Source: Streptomyces broussonetiae
GTDB lineage: Bacteria; Actinomycetota; Actinomycetes; Streptomycetales; Streptomycetaceae
Direction of reading: 5' to 3'
DNA length: 64,000 nt
Assembly: GCF_009796285.1 (NCBI RefSeq)
Contig: NZ_CP047020.1
Coordinates: 4,526,001 to 4,590,000 of the forward strand
The notes below the pieces were generated by a model. It worked only from the letters and a program-made list of their open reading frames with translations, was not told the DNA's origin and ran no database searches. The position numbers and the translations under genes are program-made. Shown in pieces: positions 34,707-42,593 of this stretch; the first letter of the stretch is position 1; every line of letters starts with the position of its first letter.

Positions 34707-35552
34707 CTACTTGCGTTTCCCGCCGCCCTGGCCGCTCCTCCGGCCGTCCACGCCCGTCTTGCCCGTGCCGCCGGTGCTGGTGCCGGACGTGCCGTTGCCG
34801 GAGGTACGGCTGCTGCCGGACGTGCCCTTGTCGGAGGAGGTACCGGTCCTGCCCGTCGCGCCGTTTCCGGAGCCCGCTGAATCCTTGCCGGCCTTGCCCG
34901 TGTCGGCTGATCTGTTCGGCGTCGCGGTCGCCCGCCTCAGCTGCTCGGAGCAGTAGTCGGCCACCCCGTCCTTGCCGCCGGCCGCAGCGACGAGCTGTTG
35001 CCAGACCTTCGCGTCGAGCGCCTTGCCCCGGCCCTGGACCTGCTGGTAGGCGCGGCAGTGGGCTTCGGCGTCCTGGGCGGAGGCCGGCCTGTCCGTCGGA
35101 CGAGGGCCGCCGGAGGGCGTCGACGGGGCCGTATCGCCCGGCCGGACCGGAGCGAGGGCCGACGGGTGTGCCGTCCCCCTGCCGCCACTGGAGCCGTTTG
35201 ACGTTGAGCCGACGTAACCGACGGCCGCGACCGCGACACCGCCCAGGGTGAGGCTGGCGAACGCCACGCCGAACGTCATCTTCAGCGGGCGCCGGGCACA
35301 TCGCCTCTCGGGAGGCCGCCAGTCGTCCCGGCGTCGGGTGCGGGCGCGGTGCGGACCCGCGGCGTGCGCGGCGCGGAAGGCGGCCACCGCCTGCTGTTCG
35401 GCCCGAAGATCGGGATCGCCTTGGCGTACGGCTGCAGCCAGAACCGATTCCAGGGCGCGGGCATCACACGTGTCCCAAGGGCCAGACGTGCCGCCGCCAG
35501 GCTGCGCATGTTGACGGCCCGGCACTCTGCCGCCGCTCAGCCGTTCACCCAT
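34707..35552 (-). CDS. Membrane protein paired with ECF sigma factor (putative anti-sigma)
   Basis: About 281 residues. The cytosolic N-terminal part contains AEQQAVAAFRAAHAAGPHRA and RTRRRDDWRPPERR, common in Streptomyces proteins next to ECF sigma genes. A single transmembrane helix follows (MTFGVAFASLTLGGVAVAAV, about 90-110), then an extracytoplasmic part with CRAYQQVQGRGKALDAKVW ... YCSEQL (two Cys) and a long Ser/Gly/Thr tail. Probably an anti-sigma-like sensor for the adjacent sigma factor. The start is uncertain: ATG 35552 has GGAAG upstream. An ATG at 35640 overlapping the sigma stop is in another frame and would need a frameshift. Confidence 0.7.
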   Translation of the reverse strand: MGERLSGGRVPGRQHAQPGGGTSGPWDTCDARALESVLAAAVRQGDPDLRAEQQAVAAFRAAHAAGPHRARTRRRDDWRPPERRCARRPLKMTFGVAFASLTLGGVAVAAVGYVGSTSNGSSGGRGTAHPSALAPVRPGDTAPSTPSGGPRPTDRPASAQDAEAHCRAYQQVQGRGKALDAKVWQQLVAAAGGKDGVADYCSEQLRRATATPNRSADTGKAGKDSAGSGNGATGRTGTSSDKGTSGSSRTSGNGTSGTSTGGTGKTGVDGRRSGQGGGKRK

Positions 35553-35636
35553 GTCCGCTTCCGTTCCTGTCCGACAGGTTCGATTCGTCCGGCGTGGCAT
35601 GTGCTGATGCCCCGTCCGCCGGACCGCTGTCGTCGT

Positions 35637-36278
35637 TCATCTCGATTTCCCCAGCGTGCGGGAAGCCGCATCCGTCACATCCGTCACTCCCTCGTCCCCC
35701 TCGCCGCCGATCCCGAGCTGGTGGCCGAGGCGTTTCAGACCCCGGTGGGCGGCGGTGCGCACCGCTCCCGGGCGTTTGCCGAGGACGCGTGCGGCGGCGG
35801 GACCGTCCAGGCCGACGACGACCCGCAGGAGCACGGCCTCGGCCTGGTCCCTGGGCAGCCCGCGGACCAGCTCCAGGGCCCGCTCGGTGGAGAGGGACTC
35901 CAGCGCCTGCTCATGGGTGCTGTGCGGACCCGGCAGGTCCAGTACGTCCTGTTCGGTCCCGCCATTCTGGGGCCGTACACGCTGGCGGCGCAGATGGTCC
36001 AGGGCCCGATGCCGGGCGATGGTCGCGGTCCAGCCGCGAAAGCCCGCGCCGTCACCCTTGAAGCGCCCGAAATTGCGGGCTATCTCCAGCCAGGCGTCGG
36101 ACGCCACATCCTCCGCGTCGTCGCCGACAATGCCGCGTAGGTAGCCGAGAAGGCCGGGCTGGACGATCCGGTAGGCGATTGCGAAGGCGGTCTCGTCGCC
36201 GTCCTGGGCCCGTGCGACCGCCGCGCCCAGTTCCCCGTCGCGCGGCTGCGTGCGCCGGGGCTGCCGTACCTGGCCCAA
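35637..36278 (-). CDS. ECF-type RNA polymerase sigma factor
   Basis: A 213-residue sigma-70 family regulator. Region 2 (about 28-95: IVQPGLLGYLRGIVGDDAED, VASDAWLEIARNFGRFKGDG, WTATIARHRALDHLRR) and region 4 (about 130-185: ALELVRGLPRDQAEAVLLRV, ARVLGKRPGAVRTAAHRGLK) are complete. The start is TTG, chosen because GAGGAC lies 6 nt upstream and no ATG exists in frame. Its stop (TGA) overlaps an ATG as ATGA, the usual coupling to an anti-sigma gene. Its targets are unknown; the matAB-like genes downstream of the divergent gap are candidates. Confidence 0.88.
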   Translation of the reverse strand: MGQVRQPRRTQPRDGELGAAVARAQDGDETAFAIAYRIVQPGLLGYLRGIVGDDAEDVASDAWLEIARNFGRFKGDGAGFRGWTATIARHRALDHLRRQRVRPQNGGTEQDVLDLPGPHSTHEQALESLSTERALELVRGLPRDQAEAVLLRVVVGLDGPAAARVLGKRPGAVRTAAHRGLKRLGHQLGIGGEGDEGVTDVTDAASRTLGKSR

Positions 36279-36911
36279 GATCGTCCTCGTTCACGCCGGT
36301 TCATAGCCAGTGCCTGTCGTCCGCCGCGCTCCGGTCGCATCGACGGCCCCTCGTGTTCAGCGTCCGCCGCCACAGAAGTGTCACCACGCATCAGGCGTCC
36401 ATCACGTTCTCGTACGTGTAGCTGGTGCAGTCCGGGCCCGGGTGAGGTGACGTTTCGTGAGGCCCGTGCGCTGGGGGGAATGCCGGGTTCGGCACCGGGC
36501 AGGCCCAGGGCGACCGCCCACCGGTGCCGGTGCCGCCACCCACCCGGACCTCTCGCCGTGCCGTCCGTGACTCCCCCCGTGGGCGGCACGGAGAGGGGCG
36601 GGACGGCCGGGGCCCCGACCACTGACCGAGGCCCCGGCCTCTCGCACCTGTCGGGCGGGCGGTGCTCGATCCGCAACCCCGGTTCCGTTACGCCTGCACG
36701 TTCCGCACAACCCCGTGGACCTGCCCCGGACCCAGGTCGCGCTCGCAGGCCGGCCGGTGTTCCGCGCCGACTGGCACGGCCGGGTGCGGGGATGCAGTGG
36801 TGAAGTGGATGTGCGGGGCGTGAGTTGTGGGTGAGGTGTAACAGTTTCGGCCCGCCGCGCTCTGTCCAAACGGACGGCCGCACCGGCCGGCCAGGACAGG
36901 GGACACGACTC
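36279..36911. other. 633-bp gap with two strong hairpins, upstream of matA-like gene
   Basis: No convincing gene: open frames here are Pro/Arg-rich shadows. Two hairpins stand close together: 36550-36595 (CTCTC-g-CCGTGCCG with CGGCACGGAGAG) and 36605-36639 (10-bp perfect GGCCGGGGCC / GGCCCCGGCC). They could be terminators or a structured RNA. The divergent promoters of the sigma factor gene and the matA-like gene must lie in this gap. Confidence 0.55.
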
Positions 36912-37682
36912 GTGCAGGGGACGAACGGAAACGGCGGAGCGTACGGCGAGGATCCGTACGCCGGTGCCGGGTACGCGTATGCCTACGGCCACGCGGAGTA
37001 CGGCCACAACGGATACGGCTACGAGGCGTACGGCGGCGACACGGACACGCTGACCTGGGACCCGGTGCAGCCGACGCAGTGGGCACAGCCGCACCCGACG
37101 ACATGGGACGGCGCAGGCGGTCCGGCGTGGGGGGCCGCCCACGGCGACGTCCTCACCGCGACCGGCCCGGAGAGCGACACACAGCCCATCCCCTTCGTTC
37201 CGGTGCCGGCACCCAAATCCGAGCCGGACCCGGACACAGCGGAGGGCGAGCCGGTGCGGCCGGTCTTCGTGGACGCCTCGGGTCGACGCCAGCGCCGCGT
37301 GCTGCGCGCCGCACGGCTGCTGGTGATCCCCGCCGGCGGCTACGTCGCCCTGCTGATCAGCACCGTGCTGGGCGGCCCCGGCGCCGGCGCTCCCTTCGTC
37401 CCGCAGTCGGACGCCGCGCACCGGGCGACACCCCACGTGACCGCCTCCGACTCCCCGCCCGCCCCCAGCCACTCGGCGGGGCGCGTGAACTCCGCCGCAG
37501 GGCACGCCGACTCCCTCCCCACGGCTCAGCGGACCGCCCAGCCCGTCCGGCCGACAGCCTCGACCGCCCCCGCGACCACCACCCCCACCAGGGTCACTTC
37601 CCCGACGGCCACCGCCAGTCCGACCCCGACCTTCTCCTCCCGGGGACGTGCCCGCGGGACGTCCCACAAGCCCGCGAAGTGA
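36912..37682 (+). CDS. MatA-like single-pass membrane protein
   Basis: A 256-residue protein. The N-terminal about 60 residues are Gly/Tyr/Ala-rich (YAGAGYAYAYGHAEYGHNGY). A basic segment (GRRQRRVLRAARLL) precedes one transmembrane helix (about 138-158, VIPAGGYVALLIST). The rest is an extracytoplasmic Ser/Thr/Pro-rich stalk. It resembles, from memory, the small membrane protein MatA encoded before the polysaccharide synthase MatB in Streptomyces, which is needed for pellet-forming extracellular glucan. GTG 36912 is used (AGGGGACACGACTC before it). The synthase gene starts 14 bp after its stop, so the two form an operon. Confidence 0.7.
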   Translation: MQGTNGNGGAYGEDPYAGAGYAYAYGHAEYGHNGYGYEAYGGDTDTLTWDPVQPTQWAQPHPTTWDGAGGPAWGAAHGDVLTATGPESDTQPIPFVPVPAPKSEPDPDTAEGEPVRPVFVDASGRRQRRVLRAARLLVIPAGGYVALLISTVLGGPGAGAPFVPQSDAAHRATPHVTASDSPPAPSHSAGRVNSAAGHADSLPTAQRTAQPVRPTASTAPATTTPTRVTSPTATASPTPTFSSRGRARGTSHKPAK

Positions 37683-37696
37683 CCCAAGGCCCTGAC

Positions 37697-40057
37697 GTGA
37701 CCGATCGCCGCCGTACCGCCCCCGCTCACCGCCACGGCCGCACCCGCCAGACCACCCCCCGCACCCACTGGCTGCTGCTGAGCGTGCTCGCGGTGACCTT
37801 GTCGACGGCCCTCCTGCTCCAGGGGTACACCCATCACATGTTCGGGATCACCTCGGACGACGTGACCGGTGCCCGTGGCCGCAGCGAGGCGGTGCCCGGC
37901 CAGGTGGTCCGCGGCGGCCCGGTGATCGCGAACGCCGCGGGCGCCGTGCACACCGCCCGGCCCCGGGACCGCACCATCGCCCTCACCTTCGACGACGGGC
38001 CCGACCCCGTCTGGACCCCGCGCATCCTCGACGTGCTGCGCCGCAACCATGTGCGCGCGACCTTCTTCGTCGTCGGAACCCAGGTCGTGGCCCACCCGGA
38101 ACTGGTCCGCCGGATCGTCGCCGACGGCCACCAGATCGGCATCCACACCTTCACCCACCCCGACCTGTCCCGCCTCGCCCCGTGGCAGCGCTCCCTGGAA
38201 CTCCACGAGACCCAGCTGGCGGTGGCCGGCGCGGCCGGAGTCACCACCGCGCTGCTGAGACCGCCGTACTCCTCGCAGAACGACGCGCTGTCCGACGCCG
38301 ACTGGTCCGTCCTCAAACAGGCCGACACGGCGGGCTACGTCACGGTGCTCTCCACCCAGGACGCCGAGGACTGGCAGCGCCCCGGCGTGGACCGCATCCT
38401 CGCCAACGCGACCCCGCACGGACACGCCGGGCAGATCCTGCTGATGCACGACGCAGGCGGTGACCGCTCCCAGACCGTCACCGCGCTGAACACCCTGATC
38501 CCCCGGCTCAAGGCACAGGGCTTCCAGTTCGCGACCGTCGGCGCCGCCGTCGGCATGGCCGGCCCCGTCCAGCCCGCCGGCCTCGGCGAACACCTCCAGG
38601 GCATGGCCCTCGTCAACGCGTTGCAGGCCGGCGACTGGATCGTACGGCTGCTGGGCGTGCTGATGTACGCAGCCGGAGTGATCAGCGTGCTGCGCGCGGC
38701 AGTCGTGGTGATCACGGCCCGCCGGCACCGACGCCTGCGCAGGGCAGGACGCCGGAGCGCGTCCTGGGGACCACCGGTGACCGAACCCGTCAGCGTCATC
38801 GTCCCCGCGTACAACGAGAGCGCCGGGATCGAGGCGGCCGTGCGCTCCCTGCTCGCCTCGGACCATCCGGTGGAGATCATCGTGGTGGACGACGGTTCCA
38901 CCGACGGCACCGCCGACCTGGTCGAGTCGCTCCACCTGCCGGGGGTGCGGGTGATCCGGCAGGAGAACGCGGGCAAACCGGCCGCTCTCAACACCGGTCT
39001 CGCCGCCGCTACTTGTGACCTGGTGGTCATGGTCGACGGCGACACCGTCTTCGAACCCGGCACCGTCCGCACCCTCGTGCAGCCCTTCGCCGACCCCCGC
39101 GTGGGCGCGGTCTCCGGCAACGCCAAGGTCGTCAACCGCGGTGGCCTGCTGGGCCGTTGGCAGCACATCGAGTACGTGGTCGGCTTCAACCTCGACCGCC
39201 GCCTGTTCGACCTCGCCGAGTGCATGCCGACCGTGCCGGGTGCGGTGGGCGCGTTCCGCCGCCGGGCACTGCTGGCCCTCGGCGGCGTCAGCGACGTCAC
39301 CCTCGCCGAGGACACCGACCTCACCATGGCGCTGTGCCGGGCCGGCTGGCGCGTGGTCTACGAGGAGGGCGCGGTGGCCTGGACCGAGGCGCCCGCCTCC
39401 CTGAACACCCTGTGGCGGCAGCGGTACCGCTGGTGCTACGGCACCCTCCAGGCGATGTGGAAGCACCGCGGCGCACTGGTCCAGCGCGGCGCCGCCGGCA
39501 AACTGGGCCGCCGCGGCCTGGTCTACCTCCTCCTCTTCCAGGTCCTGCTGCCCCTGCTCGCACCGGTCGTGGACATCTTCGCCGTGTACGGCCTGGTCTT
39601 CCTGGACCCGGTCCGGATCACCGCCCTGTGGCTCGGCTTCCTCCTCCTGCAACTCGGCATGGGCCTGTACGCGTTCCGCCTGGACGGGGAACGCCCCGGC
39701 CCGCTGTGGAGCCTGCCGTTGCAGCAGTTCGTCTACCGCCAGCTCATGTATCTGGTGGTCATCCAGTCCGTCTTCACCGCCGTGTCCGGATCACGCCTGC
39801 GCTGGCAGCGCATGGAGCGCTACGGCAGCCTCCAGGCTCCTACGGGAGCGGAACCCTCCCGGGACGACGACACCACGGGCGCCGTGCAGCCGGAACCGTA
39901 CGAGGCCGCCCGGAAGCCGCAACCGTACGAGGCGGTCACCAATGCCGGACCGTACACAGCAGCCCCGGGGCCCGAAGCGTACGAGGCTCACCCGCAGTCC
40001 TGGTCATACGCTGCACCTCCTCAGCCCACGCCCCACGACACCACCCACTGGTACTGA
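37697..40057 (+). CDS. MatB-like bifunctional polysaccharide deacetylase-GT2 synthase
   Basis: A 786-residue membrane enzyme. Order: transmembrane anchor (about 22-42), an extracytoplasmic NodB deacetylase (about 92-290) with TFDDGPDP (metal Asp), HTFTHPDL (two His), RPPYSS and LLMHDAGGD, a membrane segment (about 316-336), and a cytosolic GT2 domain (about 362-600) with VDDGSTDG, VDGDTVF, TLAEDTDLT and the processive-synthase QRYRW. Then come C-terminal membrane helices and a Tyr/Pro/Glu-rich tail with PYEA repeats. All catalytic motifs are intact. By analogy with MatB it should make and deacetylate a beta-1,6-GlcNAc-like exopolysaccharide causing mycelial aggregation; the product is inferred. 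Confidence 0.88.
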   Translation: MTDRRRTAPAHRHGRTRQTTPRTHWLLLSVLAVTLSTALLLQGYTHHMFGITSDDVTGARGRSEAVPGQVVRGGPVIANAAGAVHTARPRDRTIALTFDDGPDPVWTPRILDVLRRNHVRATFFVVGTQVVAHPELVRRIVADGHQIGIHTFTHPDLSRLAPWQRSLELHETQLAVAGAAGVTTALLRPPYSSQNDALSDADWSVLKQADTAGYVTVLSTQDAEDWQRPGVDRILANATPHGHAGQILLMHDAGGDRSQTVTALNTLIPRLKAQGFQFATVGAAVGMAGPVQPAGLGEHLQGMALVNALQAGDWIVRLLGVLMYAAGVISVLRAAVVVITARRHRRLRRAGRRSASWGPPVTEPVSVIVPAYNESAGIEAAVRSLLASDHPVEIIVVDDGSTDGTADLVESLHLPGVRVIRQENAGKPAALNTGLAAATCDLVVMVDGDTVFEPGTVRTLVQPFADPRVGAVSGNAKVVNRGGLLGRWQHIEYVVGFNLDRRLFDLAECMPTVPGAVGAFRRRALLALGGVSDVTLAEDTDLTMALCRAGWRVVYEEGAVAWTEAPASLNTLWRQRYRWCYGTLQAMWKHRGALVQRGAAGKLGRRGLVYLLLFQVLLPLLAPVVDIFAVYGLVFLDPVRITALWLGFLLLQLGMGLYAFRLDGERPGPLWSLPLQQFVYRQLMYLVVIQSVFTAVSGSRLRWQRMERYGSLQAPTGAEPSRDDDTTGAVQPEPYEAARKPQPYEAVTNAGPYTAAPGPEAYEAHPQSWSYAAPPQPTPHDTTHWY

Positions 40058-40062
40058 GAGTT

Positions 40063-40152
40063 GTGCCCCGTGAGGGCATGCTGATCACGGTGGTCATCGC
40101 CATCCAGGTCCTCACCGTGGTGCTGCCGGCTCTCACGAGAGTCCAGCATTGA
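40063..40152 (+). CDS. Possible single-helix membrane micropeptide after matB-like gene
   Basis: A 29-codon frame from GTG 40063 (or 24 codons from ATG 40078) starts 5 bp after the synthase stop and ends before the operon terminator. The translation is almost one hydrophobic helix (MLITVVIAIQVLTVVLPAL) with a basic C-terminus. Position and composition suggest a small membrane partner of the synthase. It is too short for codon statistics and may be spurious. Confidence 0.4.
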   Translation: MPREGMLITVVIAIQVLTVVLPALTRVQH

Positions 40153-40185
40153 GAGCGTGACCTGCCGTTGCCCCTGCCACGTGAA

Positions 40186-40217
40186 AGGGCCCGCATCCGT
40201 GTCCGGATGCGGGCCCT
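40186..40217. terminator. Terminator of the matAB-like operon
   Basis: A 14-bp perfect stem (AGGGCCCGCATCCG / CGGATGCGGGCCCT) with a 4-nt loop lies between the synthase operon and the converging LPXTG remnant, so it can serve both strands. Confidence 0.88.
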
Positions 40218-40244
40218 CGGCTCGTTCACGGCCTGGTCACGGCG

Positions 40245-40985
40245 TCAGACCGCTGCGCCGCCCGACTTGCGGCGACGCCCGACGAACACCGCGCCGGCGC
40301 CGACCACCACGGCCGCGCCCCCGATACCGGCGATCAGCGGGAGCGCGGAGGAGGTACCGGTGTGGGCCAGCGAGCCCGCCGCGTTCGTGTCCGAGACCGG
40401 GACCACGTGGGAAGTGCCGTGCTTGGCCGGGGCCTTGGACGGCAGCGGAGCCTCTCCGCCGGTCTGCGGGACCGGGCCGGAGCCCGTGGTCGGGGTGCCC
40501 GGCTTCACGATGTCGACCTTGTAGGCGGCGAAGCCCGTCGCCACGCAGTTGTTCTTCGTGTCCGGGTAGACGCCCAGGCCTACGGTGAGGGCCTTGCCGA
40601 CCGGGGCCTTGGCCGTGACGTCCAGCCGGAAGCTGAGGTCGACCGCGGTCTTGCCGGGCAGGTCACCCGGGCCCAGCGAGCCGAAGGCGTATGTGCCGTC
40701 GTCCGTGACGTCGAACCACTGCTTGGCGTCCGGGTCGTACGCCTGGAGCACGACCTGCTTGAGCATGAACGGGGTGTCGCCCTTCACCGGACCGGCGCCC
40801 GCGGCCAGTTCGATGTTCTTGATGGCGTCCTTGGACGGGTTGGCCACCGTCATCTTGAACGGATGCCAGCCGCTGCCCTTCACGATCTTGCCGGGCAGGC
40901 CGCTCAGCCCGATCCGGAGAGTGGCCTTGTACTGCGGGTTCTGGTCCTCGCAGAACCCGAGGTCGGTGGGTTCCACGGTCGGCGT
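40245..40985 (-). pseudogene. 5'-truncated cell-wall (LPXTG-like) surface protein gene
   Basis: About 245 codons encode the C-terminal part of a Streptomyces sortase-anchored surface protein. It starts near PTDLGFCEDQNPQY, has an immunoglobulin-like beta domain (LSGLPGKIVKGSGWHPFKM ... LDVTAKAPVGKALTVGL), a Pro/Thr linker, then the sorting signal LAHTG, a hydrophobic helix and RRRKSGG. No signal peptide or start region exists. The frame continues upstream only as antisense of an S53 peptidase fragment. The 5' part was therefore lost at a rearrangement near 40985-40990. Confidence 0.75.
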
Positions 40986-40988
40986 CGG

Positions 40989-41230
40989 GACACCCGCGGC
41001 TGGACCGACACGGTGTGGAGCGGGGCGGGCTCCGGCTGCTCCGCCTACGACGCCAAGCCCAGCTGGCAGAAGGACTCCGGCTGCGCGAACCGCACGGTCG
41101 CGGACGTCTCGGCGGTCGCGGACGTCTCCGCGGTCGCCGACCCCAACACCGGTGTCGCGGTCTACGACACCTACGGCCAGGGCAGCGGCTGGATGGTCTT
41201 CGGCGGCACCAGCGCCGCCTACCCGCTGAT
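40989..41230 (+). pseudogene. Internal fragment of an S53 peptidase gene
   Basis: About 80 codons are clearly homologous to the S53 peptidase at 32423 (RGWTDTVWSGAGSGCSAYDA, KPSWQKDSGCANRTVADVSA, GVAVYDTYG, then GGTSAAYPLI around the catalytic Ser). Both the start and the C-terminal parts are missing. An 18-bp in-frame duplication gives VADVSA twice. The fragment abuts the truncated LPXTG gene head to head, so one recombination event probably cut both. From 41231 to 41464 nothing further is recognisable. Confidence 0.8.
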
Positions 41231-41464
41231 ACCTACGGGCCGGGCCGATCGGCCGTACACACCGCGCGGAGGACCACGGGCCACCTTGCCGCGGCACTCC
41301 CGGCCCTCCGCCACTGGGCTGGAGTCGGCGATGATGCCGGCTCCGGCCTCGGCTCGCGCGCTCTCCGGCGGCCGGGAGGGGACCAACCCCTACAAACTGG
41401 GCTGCGCCTTTCGCCCTGTTGGGCCCCGCAGTACAGGGCCAGGGGCGTGCTGGAACCTTTCGGA

Positions 41465-42343
41465 TCAGGTCGTGCCGGTCTGGTTGCCGCCCGTCACGGA
41501 GTGGAGAGTGAAGGTGTCCGACGCATCGGGGACGGACAGGTCGACCGCGACGCCGTAGTCGGAGAAATAGGTGGTCGAGGTGACCTCGGCGGTGTCCGTC
41601 TGCATCTGTTCCTGCATCTGCACCGGCAGGTTCTCGCTGTTGACCCAGAGGTCGATGTGGTCGTCGGCAGCACCTGATGCCGCGAGTCGCTTCTTGAGGA
41701 ACTTCACGTCGTCAGGCGTCAGGCCCTGCCTGCCGGCGATCATCTTGGCCACGTCCAACGTGCCCGTGTAATGGGTGGTGGCAGTGCCGCGTACCGTCTC
41801 CCGGCCGACCTTGCGCAGATCGCCGCTGGAGATCAGCATCCGTACGGCCAGGGCGGGGTTCGCCTGCTTCAGCTGGTCGGTGCCGGCCTTGCCGGCGGCA
41901 CCTTGCGCAGCGATGAGGGCGAGCGGCTCCTTGATCCAGTGCTTGCCGCCGAACCTGGCCAACTTCTGCGCGGGCACCTTCGCGTACAGGGCGTCGCTGC
42001 GGATCTTCATTTGCATCGGGGGGACCGGCGTCGGGGTGGAGGACTTCACCGACAGCGTGACGTTGCCCTGCAGACCGTTGGCCCAGTCCTGGTCCCCGAC
42101 GTTCCGCATCTGCCGCAGCGTGCCCATCGTGATCGTCTGGTCGATCCTGGCCGAGTGGACCTTGGCCGTGGCGTTCTCCACCTGAAGCAGGTAGGCCACC
42201 GGTGAGACAGCGACCGTTGACGGCGTGGCGGACGGGTGGGGGGCCGTCGCAGAAGTGGACTTGCCGCCGCAGGCGGAGACAGTGCCCAGAGTCGCCGTGG
42301 CGGCCGTGACCGCCAGAACCGTACGGAACCGCATGCCACGCAT
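41465..42343 (-). CDS. LppX/LprG-like lipoprotein
   Basis: A 292-residue exported lipoprotein: MRGMRFRTVLAVTAATATL signal sequence with lipobox TVSAC (Cys about 25), then a Thr/Pro/Ser linker and a mature domain. That domain (MRNVGDQDWANGLQGNVTL, MKIRSDALYAKVP, GTATTHYTGTLDVAKMI, HIDLWVNSENLPVQMQEQM) resembles the actinobacterial lipoproteins with a half-barrel fold related to LppX/LprG/LolA that carry lipids. The ATG at 42343 follows GGGGGAGG. The substrate is unknown. It lies in the tRNA-Thr island. Confidence 0.8.
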   Translation of the reverse strand: MRGMRFRTVLAVTAATATLGTVSACGGKSTSATAPHPSATPSTVAVSPVAYLLQVENATAKVHSARIDQTITMGTLRQMRNVGDQDWANGLQGNVTLSVKSSTPTPVPPMQMKIRSDALYAKVPAQKLARFGGKHWIKEPLALIAAQGAAGKAGTDQLKQANPALAVRMLISSGDLRKVGRETVRGTATTHYTGTLDVAKMIAGRQGLTPDDVKFLKKRLAASGAADDHIDLWVNSENLPVQMQEQMQTDTAEVTSTTYFSDYGVAVDLSVPDASDTFTLHSVTGGNQTGTT

Positions 42344-42561
42344 GGCACGCCTCCCCCGTTTTCTCTTGTCCGACGAGTCGGATGTTCGAATAGTGGGCGC
42401 AGACTAGCGCACGGAACCGGCCATGCCAGCCTCAGGGTTGGGCGAACCGAACGCGGTAGAAGGTGCGAGATATCTCCGGGGCAGATGTGGGGGCTCCGAC
42501 CGGCCCAAGACAGTCCCCGTGGATCGCTGCCGGGCTGACATCCACCGTCGTCGTCCAGGAG

Positions 42562-42585
42562 TCCCCTGGGCCGAGGCCCAGGGGA
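42562..42585. terminator. Terminator of the secreted protease gene
   Basis: An 11-bp perfect stem (TCCCCTGGGCC / GGCCCAGGGGA) with a 2-nt loop lies 8 bp beyond the stop of the protease gene on the minus strand. Confidence 0.78.
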
Positions 42586-42593
42586 GTTCGTGG

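Noticed and set aside
36402..37667. 421-codon minus-strand frame across the gap and the matA-like gene
   Set aside because: No start region or domain; low-complexity Arg/Gly/Pro translation antisense to a gene with proper codon bias.
41000..41297. N-terminal extension of the LPXTG gene up to 41297
   Set aside because: This part of the frame is antisense to the S53 peptidase fragment and has no signal peptide, so the surface-protein gene is treated as truncated.
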